Assembly: GCA_965372135.1 (NCBI GenBank)
Contig: CBDVBD010000093.1
Coordinates: 1 to 12,439 of the forward strand
Direction of reading: 5' to 3'
Source of the DNA: CBDVBD01 sp965372135
GTDB taxonomy: Bacteria > Electryoneota > RPQS01 > CBDVBD01
Length of the DNA stretch: 12,439 nt
Position numbers and translations under genes: made by a program. Positions 1 to 6,538 of the stretch are shown piece after piece. How positions within the stretch are numbered: position 1 is the stretch's first letter; every line of letters starts with the position of its first letter. The notes under the pieces are model-generated. The model had not been told where the DNA came from. It was given only the letters and a program-made list of their open reading frames with translations, and searched no databases.

Positions 1-47
1 GTTTACAAGTTGGCAAGATGTATTATTAGGTGACTTGCCGACAAGTC
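1..47. repeat. Remnant AAGTT microrepeat plus small hairpin
   Basis: Bases 7-14 read AAGTTGGC, followed by AAGATGTA. This matches the octamer unit seen in arrays at 6499 and 7971, so the window seems to open in the tail of such an array. Bases 32-47 form a perfect 6-bp inverted repeat (GACTTG, loop CCGA, CAAGTC). There is no T run after the stem, so I do not call it a terminator. No convincing promoter is visible between here and the first gene at 122. Confidence 0.4.
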
Positions 48-121
48 GGGACAAGACCTAACAGATTAAGAATTAAAAAGCGGATTCAATACAAGATAGG
101 TTACCAAAATAAAGGTGGATT

Positions 122-877
122 ATGACAACGGAAGATTTTTCACAGGAATCATCGCCCGAAGACAACGACTCTGAGGGTCAGATGACTTTTATGGCAATGC
201 TGGTGGCATTGGTGCTGGATCCCCGGCGGACATTCGCAGCAGTGGCAGCACTGCCCAAGCCAATTCCGCCGATAGTGATTTTGATGGCAGCATCCTTAAT
301 CTTTGCAGTGATTACCAGACCTATAATATTAGAAGAGATGAGAAGCGGGGCGCAGATCGAGCGACTGATGGAACGGGGAAATCTATCGGAAGCGGAAGCA
401 GAAAAGGCTTTCGAAACCCAGCAGGGAATCGCGAAAATCGGGGTGTTAGTGGGAGCACCTTTGAACGAAGTATTCTCCTGCTTGATTTTTGCAGCACTGC
501 TGATGTTTGTGGGAAATGTGCTGTTAGGAGGCAGTGCGCGATTCAGCGACGTTCTGGCAGGATATTCCTGGGCGAAGCTGATCGGGATAATCGGATTGGT
601 GATCAAGACACCGATGATATTAGCCACGGAAACCCTGCATGTGCCACTGGGTCCGGCGATTTTACTGCCGGAAAGCGCTACGGCAGGCTTGTTGTTTGCG
701 GTACTGTCGGTATTCGATGTATTCCATATATGGGAAGCGGTGTTGGCGTGTTTCGCGATGGCGGCAGTGTACAAGATTGGGATTCAGCGAGCAGTGGGAT
801 TTGTGGGGACATTGTATGTGGTGTTGGCGGCGGTGGGGATAATTCTCCGGCAACTTTTCAGTGGGGGTGGAGTATAA
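122..877 (+). CDS. YIP1-family integral membrane protein
   Basis: A 251-residue protein with an acidic, Ser/Glu/Asp-rich N-terminus (residues 1-20) and about five hydrophobic segments, roughly 48-66, 113-136, 141-166, 186-217 and 223-243. DPRRTF at 33-38 and the later F-x-I-W-E-A-V-L segment near 201-207 fit the YIP1 domain family as I recall it. Bacterial members are polytopic inner-membrane proteins of unknown biochemical role. The charged stretch 71-101 between the first two segments is probably a soluble loop. The ATG at 122 follows AAAGGTGG (111-118). The gene precedes a MacAB-TolC-like cluster, and YIP1 genes often sit beside such cassettes in my recollection, so a supporting role in the efflux system is possible. 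The 489-base repeat-rich gap makes co-transcription uncertain. The family call is from overall pattern and could be wrong in detail; that it is a membrane protein is secure. Confidence 0.75.
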   Translation: MTTEDFSQESSPEDNDSEGQMTFMAMLVALVLDPRRTFAAVAALPKPIPPIVILMAASLIFAVITRPIILEEMRSGAQIERLMERGNLSEAEAEKAFETQQGIAKIGVLVGAPLNEVFSCLIFAALLMFVGNVLLGGSARFSDVLAGYSWAKLIGIIGLVIKTPMILATETLHVPLGPAILLPESATAGLLFAVLSVFDVFHIWEAVLACFAMAAVYKIGIQRAVGFVGTLYVVLAAVGIILRQLFSGGGV

Positions 878-983
878 AGGCTGAGGGAAAATCTTACCAG
901 ATTACCCACCCAATTTAAATAACATCGTGTGCAACAATTTTACATGATGTGCTGTCTAATCCAATAGAAAGTGTGAAAGTAGT

Positions 984-1005
984 GTTGGGTTTCAAAAAAC
1001 CCGAC
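984..1005. repeat. GTCGGGTT/AACCCGAC hairpin, copy 1
   Basis: GTTGGGTTT (984-992) pairs with AAACCCGAC (997-1005) around the loop CAAA, with one T-G wobble. The same stem recurs at 2861, 4363 and 6539. As at 2880, it is followed by GGAGACCCCC (1010-1019). No T tract follows the stem directly, so a terminator role is not supported here. Confidence 0.7.
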
Positions 1006-1027
1006 TTGAGGAGACCCCCGCTTTGAA

Positions 1028-1051
1028 AAGTTACAAGTGGCAAGTAGCAAG
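1028..1051. repeat. AAGT heptamer microrepeat
   Basis: Three 7-base units, AAGTTAC, AAGTGGC and AAGTAGC, are followed by a decayed unit beginning AAG. It resembles the heptamer array at 2832 and the octamer arrays at 6499 and 7971. Here the array lies after the GTCGGGTT-type hairpin instead of before it. Confidence 0.6.
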
Positions 1052-1149
1052 ATTGCCATCCACTCCCCCACCTGCCCACCCTAGGATTGGATGGCATGAT
1101 GACACTCGAATGAATTCGGGTGCTAATACAAGATTCGGATTCAGATAAA

Positions 1150-1230
1150 ATGTCAGGATCGCAGGGATCCTGACCTACCTGCTGTGCAACATAGTGTAGG
1201 GAATCGAGATTCGTTGATACCCTGCAGCAC
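1150..1230. repeat. Composite element: GTCAGGATC hairpin plus GAATCGAGATTC-core hairpin, copy 1
   Basis: The first part is a perfect 9-bp stem, GTCAGGATC (1152-1160) and GATCCTGAC (1166-1174), around GCAGG. After CCTACC comes a second module whose core GGGAATCGAGATTCG (1199-1213) is flanked by TGTAGGG (1195-1201) and CCCTGCA (1220-1226), which pair with one wobble, and which ends in CAGCAC. A second copy with the same order, the same core and different arms is at 6606-6680. Confidence 0.7.
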
Positions 1231-1260
1231 AAAAATTTGGTGTGCGCTCTTTAAGGCGCC

Positions 1261-1287
1261 TGCGCAAGCAAGCTTGCGCACTCCATA
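1261..1287. repeat. Hairpin with CGCACTCCATA tail, copy 1
   Basis: TGCGCAAG (1261-1268) and CTTGCGCA (1273-1280) form a perfect 8-bp stem around CAAG, followed by CTCCATA. The element at 8073-8097 has a different stem but the same CGC-ACTCCATA end, which marks them as one family. Confidence 0.65.
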
Positions 1288-1366
1288 ATAGATGTCAGGA
1301 TCGCACCCAGCAGCACGATTGTGCGTAACACTTCTACTTCAAGCAAATCGACCTTAGGAGTTCCAT

Positions 1367-2821
1367 ATGAAATCAGGGTTGAGATCGAACTGGATTTTTT
1401 TGTTATCTGTGATATGTTTATGTTTTTTAGTGGTTGACGGAGGATTGGTCATGGGGAGGTCGCCAGAGTTGGTGCGGATTCAAAGCAGTGATCCGATGTC
1501 ACTTGGGCAGCTATTGGAAGCGGCGAAAACCCATAATCCCGATTTGCAGAAGGCACGAGTCGGTTTGTCGGTGAACCGGCTGTTAAAGCTCGATGCAATG
1601 GGTGCGTTTTTACCGACATTGAGTACCGGATACCAGATCAGCCACAGTAATTATTACAGTCCGACCTTTACCAATCCGGATGGGACGGTGAGTTCCTATC
1701 CGTTCACATCGACACAGCCGACGACGTATGTGGATTCGTTGGGATACTACCGGCAGGGGGACGATGTGACGGTGGAATATGCAGTGCCGGAGGGAAACCG
1801 CCGGTCGTCGTCGTTCTATATTAACCTGCAGGCGTCATTGAATTTGGGCGGGCAGGAGATATTTAATTTGAGGAACGCGAACAAGTCGGTGGCGATCAAT
1901 AAGCTGACATTGGAAAGTACCGAATTGAACGTGGAAAGCAGTGTGCGTCAGCAGTATTATTGGGTGTTAGCGTTTCAGAAGCTGTTAGAGTTGTCGGAAC
2001 GGGTGTTAGAGCAGATTGAAGATCAGTTGGAGTTGGCGCAGGCGCTGTACGACGTGGGGTCGGTGACGGAATTGGACGTGCTGCAGGCGGATATCGACGT
2101 GGGGAATCAGGAAAATGATGTGTTGTCTGCAGAGCATAATTTGCAGATGGCGCGGGAGGAATTGAACCGGCTGCTGGGCATCGATTTGTCGTCGGAATAC
2201 CCGATGGTGGATGAATTCCGGGTGACGGCGCCGGAATATGATTTGGATGAATTGGTGGCACGGGCATTGGAGAACCGTCCGGATATGAAGGTGTCGGAGT
2301 TGACCGAAGATATATACCGGAACAACGTGAAGATGAGTATGGCGGGTTACCTGCCGACCATATCAGGTTCGATTTATCACGGCAGGTCGGAACAATCGGG
2401 GGGGAATGTGGATTTTACGTTGAATCCAAGAAACCGGACCACACAGTATTCGTTGGGGTTGAGCTGGACATTGTTCAATGGATTTTCCCGGGAGAAATCG
2501 CTGCAGGAATCGCGGGTGGCGCACCGTCAGGCGCAGTTGGACCAGGTGGGTTTGGAGCAGAGGATCGAGCAGTCGGTGCGGCAGGCGTATTATACCTTGA
2601 TTCGGATCTGGGATCAGAGCCGGGTGACCGAGGAGAATCGGGAATTGGCGGGACGGCAGTTGGAACTGGAGCAGGAACGGTATCGGTTGGGGGCGGCGTC
2701 CCGATTGGAACTGCGGACGGCGCAGGTGACCTATACGCAGGCGGAAACAGACCATATTTACAAGACATTGGAATACTTGATCAATTTGGCATTGCTTGAG
2801 GAAGCAGTGGGGGGAGCGTAA
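1367..2821 (+). CDS. TolC-family outer-membrane efflux channel
   Basis: A 484-residue protein with an N-terminal signal sequence (basic residues then a hydrophobic run, about residues 9-29). It shows the two-fold repeat of the outer-membrane efflux protein family: YDVGSVTELDVLQA from Y228 and its structural echo YRLGAASRLELRTAQ from Y439, each following a long helical stretch. ALENRPDM near 301-308 is also typical of the family. A Tyr/Ser/Thr-rich stretch at about 95-150 would fit the beta-barrel and extracellular-loop region of the first repeat. TolC proteins trimerise to form the exit duct of tripartite pumps. The ATG at 1367 has AGGAG six bases upstream. It is the first gene of a cluster with a MacA-like adaptor and MacB-type ABC parts, so it is most likely their dedicated outer channel. 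Length is normal and no defect is visible. Substrate cannot be read from sequence. Confidence 0.92.
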   Translation: MKSGLRSNWIFLLSVICLCFLVVDGGLVMGRSPELVRIQSSDPMSLGQLLEAAKTHNPDLQKARVGLSVNRLLKLDAMGAFLPTLSTGYQISHSNYYSPTFTNPDGTVSSYPFTSTQPTTYVDSLGYYRQGDDVTVEYAVPEGNRRSSSFYINLQASLNLGGQEIFNLRNANKSVAINKLTLESTELNVESSVRQQYYWVLAFQKLLELSERVLEQIEDQLELAQALYDVGSVTELDVLQADIDVGNQENDVLSAEHNLQMAREELNRLLGIDLSSEYPMVDEFRVTAPEYDLDELVARALENRPDMKVSELTEDIYRNNVKMSMAGYLPTISGSIYHGRSEQSGGNVDFTLNPRNRTTQYSLGLSWTLFNGFSREKSLQESRVAHRQAQLDQVGLEQRIEQSVRQAYYTLIRIWDQSRVTEENRELAGRQLELEQERYRLGAASRLELRTAQVTYTQAETDHIYKTLEYLINLALLEEAVGGA

Positions 2822-2831
2822 GACGAGTAAC

Positions 2832-2859
2832 AAGTTGCAAGTGGCAAGTAGCAAGTTTG
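2832..2859. repeat. AAGT heptamer microrepeat array
   Basis: Four 7-base units, AAGTTGC, AAGTGGC, AAGTAGC and AAGTTTG, start 10 bases after the tolC-like stop codon and run to one base before the palindrome at 2861. Confidence 0.65.
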
Positions 2860-2860
2860 T

Positions 2861-2880
2861 GTCGGGTTTATAAACCCGAC
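2861..2880. repeat. GTCGGGTTTA/TAAACCCGAC perfect palindrome, copy 2
   Basis: A perfect 20-base palindrome with 10-base arms and no spacer. It is followed by GGAGACCCCC and a T6 run (2895-2900). The T run lies 14 bases beyond the stem, too far for a standard intrinsic terminator. Confidence 0.75.
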
Positions 2881-2902
2881 TTACGGAGACCCCCTTTTTT
2901 AT

Positions 2903-2925
2903 TCCCCTCCGGGAACCGGGGGGGA
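2903..2925. repeat. C-rich/G-rich hairpin, copy 1
   Basis: TCCCCTCCGG (2903-2912) pairs with CCGGGGGGGA (2916-2925) around GAA, with one T-G wobble. A perfect version is at 4408-4432, in the same position downstream of the GTCGGGTT hairpin, so the two hairpins seem to travel together. Confidence 0.7.
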
Positions 2926-2933
2926 GTTCTAAG

Positions 2934-2953
2934 ATTCCCGCACCCGCGGGAAT
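2934..2953. repeat. ATTCCC-N8-GGGAAT inverted repeat
   Basis: ATTCCCGC (2934-2941) and GCGGGAAT (2946-2953) form a perfect 8-bp stem around ACCC, followed by GACA. The form ATTCCC-N8-GGGAAT is the same as the dRS3 repeat described in Neisseria. That is a resemblance of pattern only. A variant, GTCCCCGC/GCGGGGAT with the same GACA tail, is at 6574-6593. The element ends 13 bases before the ribosome-binding site of the adaptor gene. Confidence 0.7.
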
Positions 2954-2976
2954 GACAAAACATATTGGAGGATGTG

Positions 2977-4263
2977 ATGTTTCGTGGGAAACGGAAATGG
3001 ATATGGATAATCGTGGGGGTGATTGTGGTGGGTGGATTGGTGGCAGCCAACCTGACCAAAGACCGCACCAAGCGCATCGACGTGTTCACCGATTTTGCGG
3101 AACGGGGGGAATTGGTGGAAACGGTGTCGGCATCGGGGAAAATACATCCGGTGACAGAGGTGAATATCAGCGCGAAAGTGACGGCGGAAATTTTTACACT
3201 GCCGGTGGAAGAGGGGCAGTTTGTCAATAAGGGGGATTTATTAGTGAAACTGGATCCCACGGACTACCGGGAAGCAGTGGAGCAAGCGGAACAGAGGCTT
3301 CGGTCAGCGCAGGCGATGGCACAGAAGGCTCGCAGCAAGTACAATCAAACTAAGGGATTGTTCGATAAGAACCTGGAATCGGTGTTTAATTTAGAGAATG
3401 CGGAAGCGGATTTGGAAATTGCCAACAGCGGAGTGGATCAGGTAAAGGCGGCGTTGAAGGATGCTCGGGATAAGCTGGCGAAGACGGAAATCTATTCACC
3501 GATGAGTGGGACGATTACGATTCTAAATAAGGAATTGGGGGAAATCGTGTCGGAGGCGATGTTCCGGGAAGATGTGATTATGGTGGTGGCGGATTTGTCG
3601 CAGATGGAAGTGCAGGTGGACGTGGACGAAAACGACGTGGTGGACGTGGAGATCGGCGATCCGGTAAAGATTGAAATCGATGCGTTTCCGGATACAACTT
3701 TCCGGGGGGAAGTGGTGGAGATTTCCCATTCGGCGACCACGCGGGGATACGGGACTCAAGAGGAAGTGACGAATTTCCTGGTGAAGGTGACTGTATTGGA
3801 CGATATCGCACGGCTGCGACCGGGGATGTCATCGACGGTGGATGTTGAAGTCCACCGGTTAGCGGACGTGATTTCAGTACCGATTCAGTGCGTGGTGATG
3901 CGGAAACCGGAAAAGGAAGAGCCGGATTCTTTGGTGGGGGATTCCACGTCGGCGATAGCGGATAAGAAAGATAAGAAGAAAAAGAAGAAACATAAAGAAA
4001 ACCGAAGAAACATCATACGGGAAGGTGATGATGATGACAAGGAAGACTGGATCGAGGTGGTGTTCGTAGTGGAAGAAGAGGTGGCGAAACGGCGGGTGGT
4101 GAAGACCGGGATTTCCAGTGAGTCTAATATACAGATTATCAATGGAGTCGAAGAAGGAGAAGAAGTGGTGAGCGGCAGTTACCGGGTATTGGGGAAGGAG
4201 TTGGAGGATGGGGACGACGTGAAAGTGAAGAGTAAGTGGGACGAAGATGAAGAAGAGGAATGA
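2977..4263 (+). CDS. MacA-like periplasmic adaptor (membrane fusion protein)
   Basis: A 428-residue adaptor that would link the inner-membrane ABC permeases to the TolC-like channel. A single N-terminal membrane segment (about 7-24) follows a basic start. The lipoyl/barrel-sandwich half begins near V62 (VNISAKVTAEI) and returns at YSPMSGTI (173-180). The helical hairpin between them (about 97-170) is short, and a beta-barrel and membrane-proximal domain follow. Odd feature: a low-complexity insert at about 325-357 with a run of six lysines (333-338), then basic residues, then four aspartates (351-354); the C-terminus is also strongly acidic. I chose ATG 2977 because GGAGG lies at 2967-2971 with a 5-base spacer. 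A TTG at 2965 in the same frame would put the SD inside the gene. It lies between the tolC-like and ATPase genes, as expected for this cassette. Substrate unknown. Confidence 0.9.
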   Translation: MFRGKRKWIWIIVGVIVVGGLVAANLTKDRTKRIDVFTDFAERGELVETVSASGKIHPVTEVNISAKVTAEIFTLPVEEGQFVNKGDLLVKLDPTDYREAVEQAEQRLRSAQAMAQKARSKYNQTKGLFDKNLESVFNLENAEADLEIANSGVDQVKAALKDARDKLAKTEIYSPMSGTITILNKELGEIVSEAMFREDVIMVVADLSQMEVQVDVDENDVVDVEIGDPVKIEIDAFPDTTFRGEVVEISHSATTRGYGTQEEVTNFLVKVTVLDDIARLRPGMSSTVDVEVHRLADVISVPIQCVVMRKPEKEEPDSLVGDSTSAIADKKDKKKKKKHKENRRNIIREGDDDDKEDWIEVVFVVEEEVAKRRVVKTGISSESNIQIINGVEEGEEVVSGSYRVLGKELEDGDDVKVKSKWDEDEEEE

Positions 4264-4280
4264 TAGAATGGAATAATGGT

Positions 4281-4344
4281 TCGATTGTTAAATTGCTAAA
4301 TTGTTGAATTGCTGAATTGTTCGATTGCTCGATGGCTTAATGGA
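4281..4344. repeat. ATTG octamer array, eight units
   Basis: Eight consecutive 8-base units in perfect register: TCGATTGT, TAAATTGC, TAAATTGT, TGAATTGC, TGAATTGT, TCGATTGC, TCGATGGC, TTAATGGA. ATTG is nearly constant, while variation is confined to unit positions 2, 3 and 8 until the last two units. The lead-in at 4266-4289 is nearly identical to 5155-5179. The array begins 17 bases after the adaptor stop codon. Confidence 0.8.
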
Positions 4345-4362
4345 GTAAGCGCGAAAGTAATG

Positions 4363-4384
4363 TCGGGTTCTTAAGAAAACCCGA
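4363..4384. repeat. GTCGGGTT/AACCCGA hairpin, copy 3
   Basis: TCGGGTT (4363-4369) pairs with AACCCGA (4378-4384). The loop contains the palindrome CTTAAG. It is followed by a C7 run, T5, and the G/C hairpin at 4408, the same order as at 2861-2925. Confidence 0.65.
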
Positions 4385-4407
4385 TTTAAGACACCCCCCC
4401 TTTTTAA

Positions 4408-4432
4408 TTCCCCCCCGGGAACCGGGGGGGAA
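4408..4432. repeat. C7/G7 hairpin, copy 2
   Basis: TTCCCCCCCGG (4408-4418) and CCGGGGGGGAA (4422-4432) form a perfect 11-bp stem around GAA. Such a stem should be very stable in RNA. It ends 22 bases before the ATPase start codon, close enough to influence translation initiation. Confidence 0.75.
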
Positions 4433-4454
4433 GCATAAAAAAACTGGATAGATT

Positions 4455-5156
4455 ATGGAAAATGGGCATTTAATTTCGCTGAAGGATTTGACAAAGACGT
4501 ACGAATTGGGTTCGATAAAAGTGCCGGCACTGAGAGGGATTACCATGACGATCAATCATGGAGAATTGTTGGCGATCATGGGACCGTCGGGGTCGGGGAA
4601 ATCCACTTTGATGAACATTATCGGGTGTTTGGATGTGCCCACTGAAGGGGAATTTTATTTAGCAGGGGAAGACGTATCCCAAATGACCGATAATCAGTTG
4701 GCGGTGATTCGCAACCAGCGGATTGGATTTGTGTTTCAGACATTTAATCTGCTGCCGCGGGCGGATGCGTTTCATAACGTGGAACTGCCGTTGATTTACC
4801 GAGGAGTGACGTCAAAAAAACGGAAGGAAATGGCAAGGGAAGCGTTGGACCGGGTGGGGTTGGCGGACCGGATGAAACATCGCCCATCGGAATTATCGGG
4901 AGGGCAGCGTCAGCGAGTGGCGGTGGCAAGGGCATTGGCGGGGAATCCGTCGTTGATCTTGGCGGATGAGCCCACGGGGAATCTGGATACCGTTACCGGT
5001 GAAGAGATTATGCAGTTATTCGCGGAATTGCACGATGAGGGGAATACGATTGTGCTAGTGACTCATGAGGTTCATATTGCCAAGTATGCGAAGCGGACAG
5101 TGAAGTTATTGGACGGGATGATATATACGGATAAGATGAATAGTGTGAAAGAGTGA
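4455..5156 (+). CDS. MacB-type ABC transporter ATP-binding protein (stand-alone)
   Basis: A 233-residue nucleotide-binding domain that would power the efflux cluster from the cytoplasmic face of the inner membrane. All ABC motifs are intact: Walker A GPSGSGKST (43-51), Q-loop Gln95 in VFQTFNLLPR, signature LSGGQ (147-151), Walker B LILADEP with D171 and catalytic E172, D-loop in GNLD, and H-loop His204 in THE. Length and sequence fit the MacB/LolD/FtsE class, and the adaptor upstream plus two FtsX-type permeases downstream favour the MacB branch. In E. coli MacB this domain is fused to its permease; here it is separate. The ATG at 4455 has no clear Shine-Dalgarno sequence (only TGGA near 4445), and a very stable hairpin ends 22 bases upstream. 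No other start would retain the conserved N-terminus. Confidence 0.93.
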   Translation: MENGHLISLKDLTKTYELGSIKVPALRGITMTINHGELLAIMGPSGSGKSTLMNIIGCLDVPTEGEFYLAGEDVSQMTDNQLAVIRNQRIGFVFQTFNLLPRADAFHNVELPLIYRGVTSKKRKEMAREALDRVGLADRMKHRPSELSGGQRQRVAVARALAGNPSLILADEPTGNLDTVTGEEIMQLFAELHDEGNTIVLVTHEVHIAKYAKRTVKLLDGMIYTDKMNSVKE

Positions 5157-5170
5157 ATGGAATCAATGGT

Positions 5171-5218
5171 TCGATTGTTTCATTGTTCGATTGTTGAATT
5201 GTTGAATTGTTCTATGTT
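5171..5218. repeat. ATTG octamer array, six units
   Basis: Units of 8 bases: TCGATTGT, TTCATTGT, TCGATTGT, TGAATTGT, TGAATTGT, TCTATGTT. The lead-in GAATGGAATCAATGG (5155-5169) starts within the stop codon of the ATPase gene and matches the lead-in of the array at 4281 apart from a single inserted C. Confidence 0.75.
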
Positions 5219-5277
5219 AAAAGGTCGAAGAAGTTGATGACAGATGATAGTACAAAGAATATTATGAAGGATAGTTT

Positions 5278-6495
5278 GTGTCGGTAAAAAGTATAGTCGT
5301 GGAGAGTTGGCGGATCGCCTGGCAGGCGTTGAAGTCCAATAAGATTCGGAGTATCCTTACCACCTTGGGGATTGTGATTGGGGTAACCACGGTGGTGTTG
5401 ATGATTATCATCGTGCAGGGGCTGAACCAGTCGTTTAAGGGGGAAATTTCTATATTAGGTTCGAATACAATCTATATACAGAAGTGGCCCTGGGCGGATA
5501 CCGATTGGTGGGATGTGCGCAAATGGCCTGAAATAGGAGATAAAGAATACCGTGCATTGAAGAACAGCACTACTTTAGCGACACATGTGGTTCCCTTTGT
5601 GGAAACTCGCCGTCCGGTGGCATTTCAGGAACGACGATTAGGCAGGGTCAGCATCAATGGAACCGCTGATGGTTACGAGGATATTTCCACATTTTCCCCG
5701 GCATACGGGCGATTCGTAAGCCCGATGGATGTACATCGCAATCGCAGTGTGGCGGTGATTGGGGAGACCATCCGTGAGGAGCTGTTTCCGTACCGGAATC
5801 CCATCGGGCAGCGGATAAAAATCGGTCCGCACAGTTTTCGGGTAGTGGGAGTATTGGAAAAGCAGGGGACGATTTTTGGGCAGTCATTAGACGAGGTAAT
5901 CTACATTCCCTATGGGACATTATTGAAGAAATTCGGCAGGCGGCGGGGTTGGTCGATTATCGTGGCGGTCGATGATGTGACGCAGTTGGAGGAATTGGAG
6001 ATCGAATCCCGGGGGATTGTGCGGAAAGCCCGCAGGTTGAAGCCGTGGGATAAGGATAATTTTTCTTTGAATCAGCAGAGTCAGATCCTGGATTTTTATA
6101 ACAAGATTACTTCCGGTGTGTATGCCGGAGGGATTATGATTGCGTCTATTGCGCTGTTGGTGGGGGGAATCGGGATTATGAATATCATGTTAGTGTCGGT
6201 GACGGAACGGACGCACGAGATCGGGATTCGGAAGGCGATTGGGGCGAAGCGGTCGGATATTTTGTGGCAGTTTTTGACGGAATCGGCATTTATTTGCTCG
6301 GTTGGGGGTGTGATTGGGATCGGTGTTGCGTACATTTTAGGCAGAATCATCGACCAGTTTTTGCCCACGGCGATGCCGATGTGGGTGGTGTTCTTAGCGT
6401 TGGGATTTTCTGCCACGGTGGGATTGTTTTTCGGGATTTGGCCTGCTTCCAAGGCAGCCAGGATGAATCCGATCGAGGCGTTGAGGTATGAGTAA
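5278..6495 (+). CDS. MacB/FtsX-type ABC permease, first of two
   Basis: A 405-residue inner-membrane permease with MacB topology: transmembrane helix 1 at about 24-46, a large periplasmic (MacB_PCD-type) domain at about 50-275, then the FtsX domain with three more helices. The conserved GIGIMNIMLVSVTERTHEIG segment starts at G297, leads into the cytoplasmic coupling region (IRKAIGAKR), and the protein ends in ALRYE as its partner does. It has no ATPase domain and presumably uses the upstream gene product. The start is GTG 5278, preceded by GAAGGA (5266-5271) with a 6-base spacer. An ATG at 5264 is in another frame and soon stops. It is homologous to, but clearly diverged from, the permease at 6745, so it is not a recent duplicate. 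Such pumps expel peptides, lipids or drugs; which applies here is unknown. Confidence 0.92.
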   Translation: MSVKSIVVESWRIAWQALKSNKIRSILTTLGIVIGVTTVVLMIIIVQGLNQSFKGEISILGSNTIYIQKWPWADTDWWDVRKWPEIGDKEYRALKNSTTLATHVVPFVETRRPVAFQERRLGRVSINGTADGYEDISTFSPAYGRFVSPMDVHRNRSVAVIGETIREELFPYRNPIGQRIKIGPHSFRVVGVLEKQGTIFGQSLDEVIYIPYGTLLKKFGRRRGWSIIVAVDDVTQLEELEIESRGIVRKARRLKPWDKDNFSLNQQSQILDFYNKITSGVYAGGIMIASIALLVGGIGIMNIMLVSVTERTHEIGIRKAIGAKRSDILWQFLTESAFICSVGGVIGIGVAYILGRIIDQFLPTAMPMWVVFLALGFSATVGLFFGIWPASKAARMNPIEALRYE

Positions 6496-6498
6496 CAG

Positions 6499-6538
6499 AA
6501 GTTGAAAAGTTGACAAGTTAGCAAGTTGGCAAGTTGGT
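6499..6538. repeat. AAGTT octamer array, five units
   Basis: Five 8-base units in register: AAGTTGAA, AAGTTGAC, AAGTTAGC, AAGTTGGC, AAGTTGGT. AAGTT is constant and only the last three positions vary. It starts 3 bases after the stop codon of the first permease and abuts the hairpin at 6539. Confidence 0.8.

Larger units (their letters stand above)
878..1366. other. 489-base gap made largely of inverted repeats
   Basis: No credible gene is seen on either strand; the open frames here are short and run through inverted repeats. From left to right it holds a GTTGGGTTT/AAACCCGAC hairpin (984-1005), a heptamer microrepeat (1028-1051), a 9-bp inverted repeat TGCCATCCA/TGGATGGCA (1054-1062 and 1088-1096), a composite two-hairpin element (1150-1230), a hairpin with a CTCCATA tail (1261-1287), and a partial copy of the GTCAGGATC element (ATGTCAGGATCGCA at 1292-1305, identical to 1150-1163). 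The end carries the ribosome-binding site of the TolC-like gene (AGGAG, 1356-1360). Confidence 0.7.

Noticed and set aside
32..47. GACTTG/CAAGTC hairpin as a regulator or terminator before the YIP1 gene
   Set aside because: Only 6 bp, no T tract, and it lies in repeat-like sequence. Nothing ties it to regulation.
915..1232. 105-codon open frame on the minus strand in the first gap
   Set aside because: It runs through the GTCGGGTT, GTCAGGATC and GAATCGAGATTC hairpins, has no recognisable domain, and reads as a by-product of repeats.
2861..2900. Palindrome plus T6 run as an intrinsic terminator between the tolC-like and adaptor genes
   Set aside because: The T run begins 14 bases after the stem, and a terminator here would separate genes expected to be co-expressed. 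Better explained as a repeat.
4281..4344. CRISPR-like or iteron origin interpretation of the octamer arrays
   Set aside because: Units are 8 bases with no spacers and no cas genes are near. The lack of a rep gene or AT-rich unwinding region, and the presence of several arrays within an operon, argue against an origin.
5237..5287. 16-codon micro-ORF (ATG at 5237, stop at 5285-5287) overlapping the first permease start by 10 bases
   Set aside because: It could act in translational coupling and has GAAGAAG upstream, but the peptide has no attenuator-like codon bias, and chance ORFs of this size are common. The permease has its own GAAGGA.
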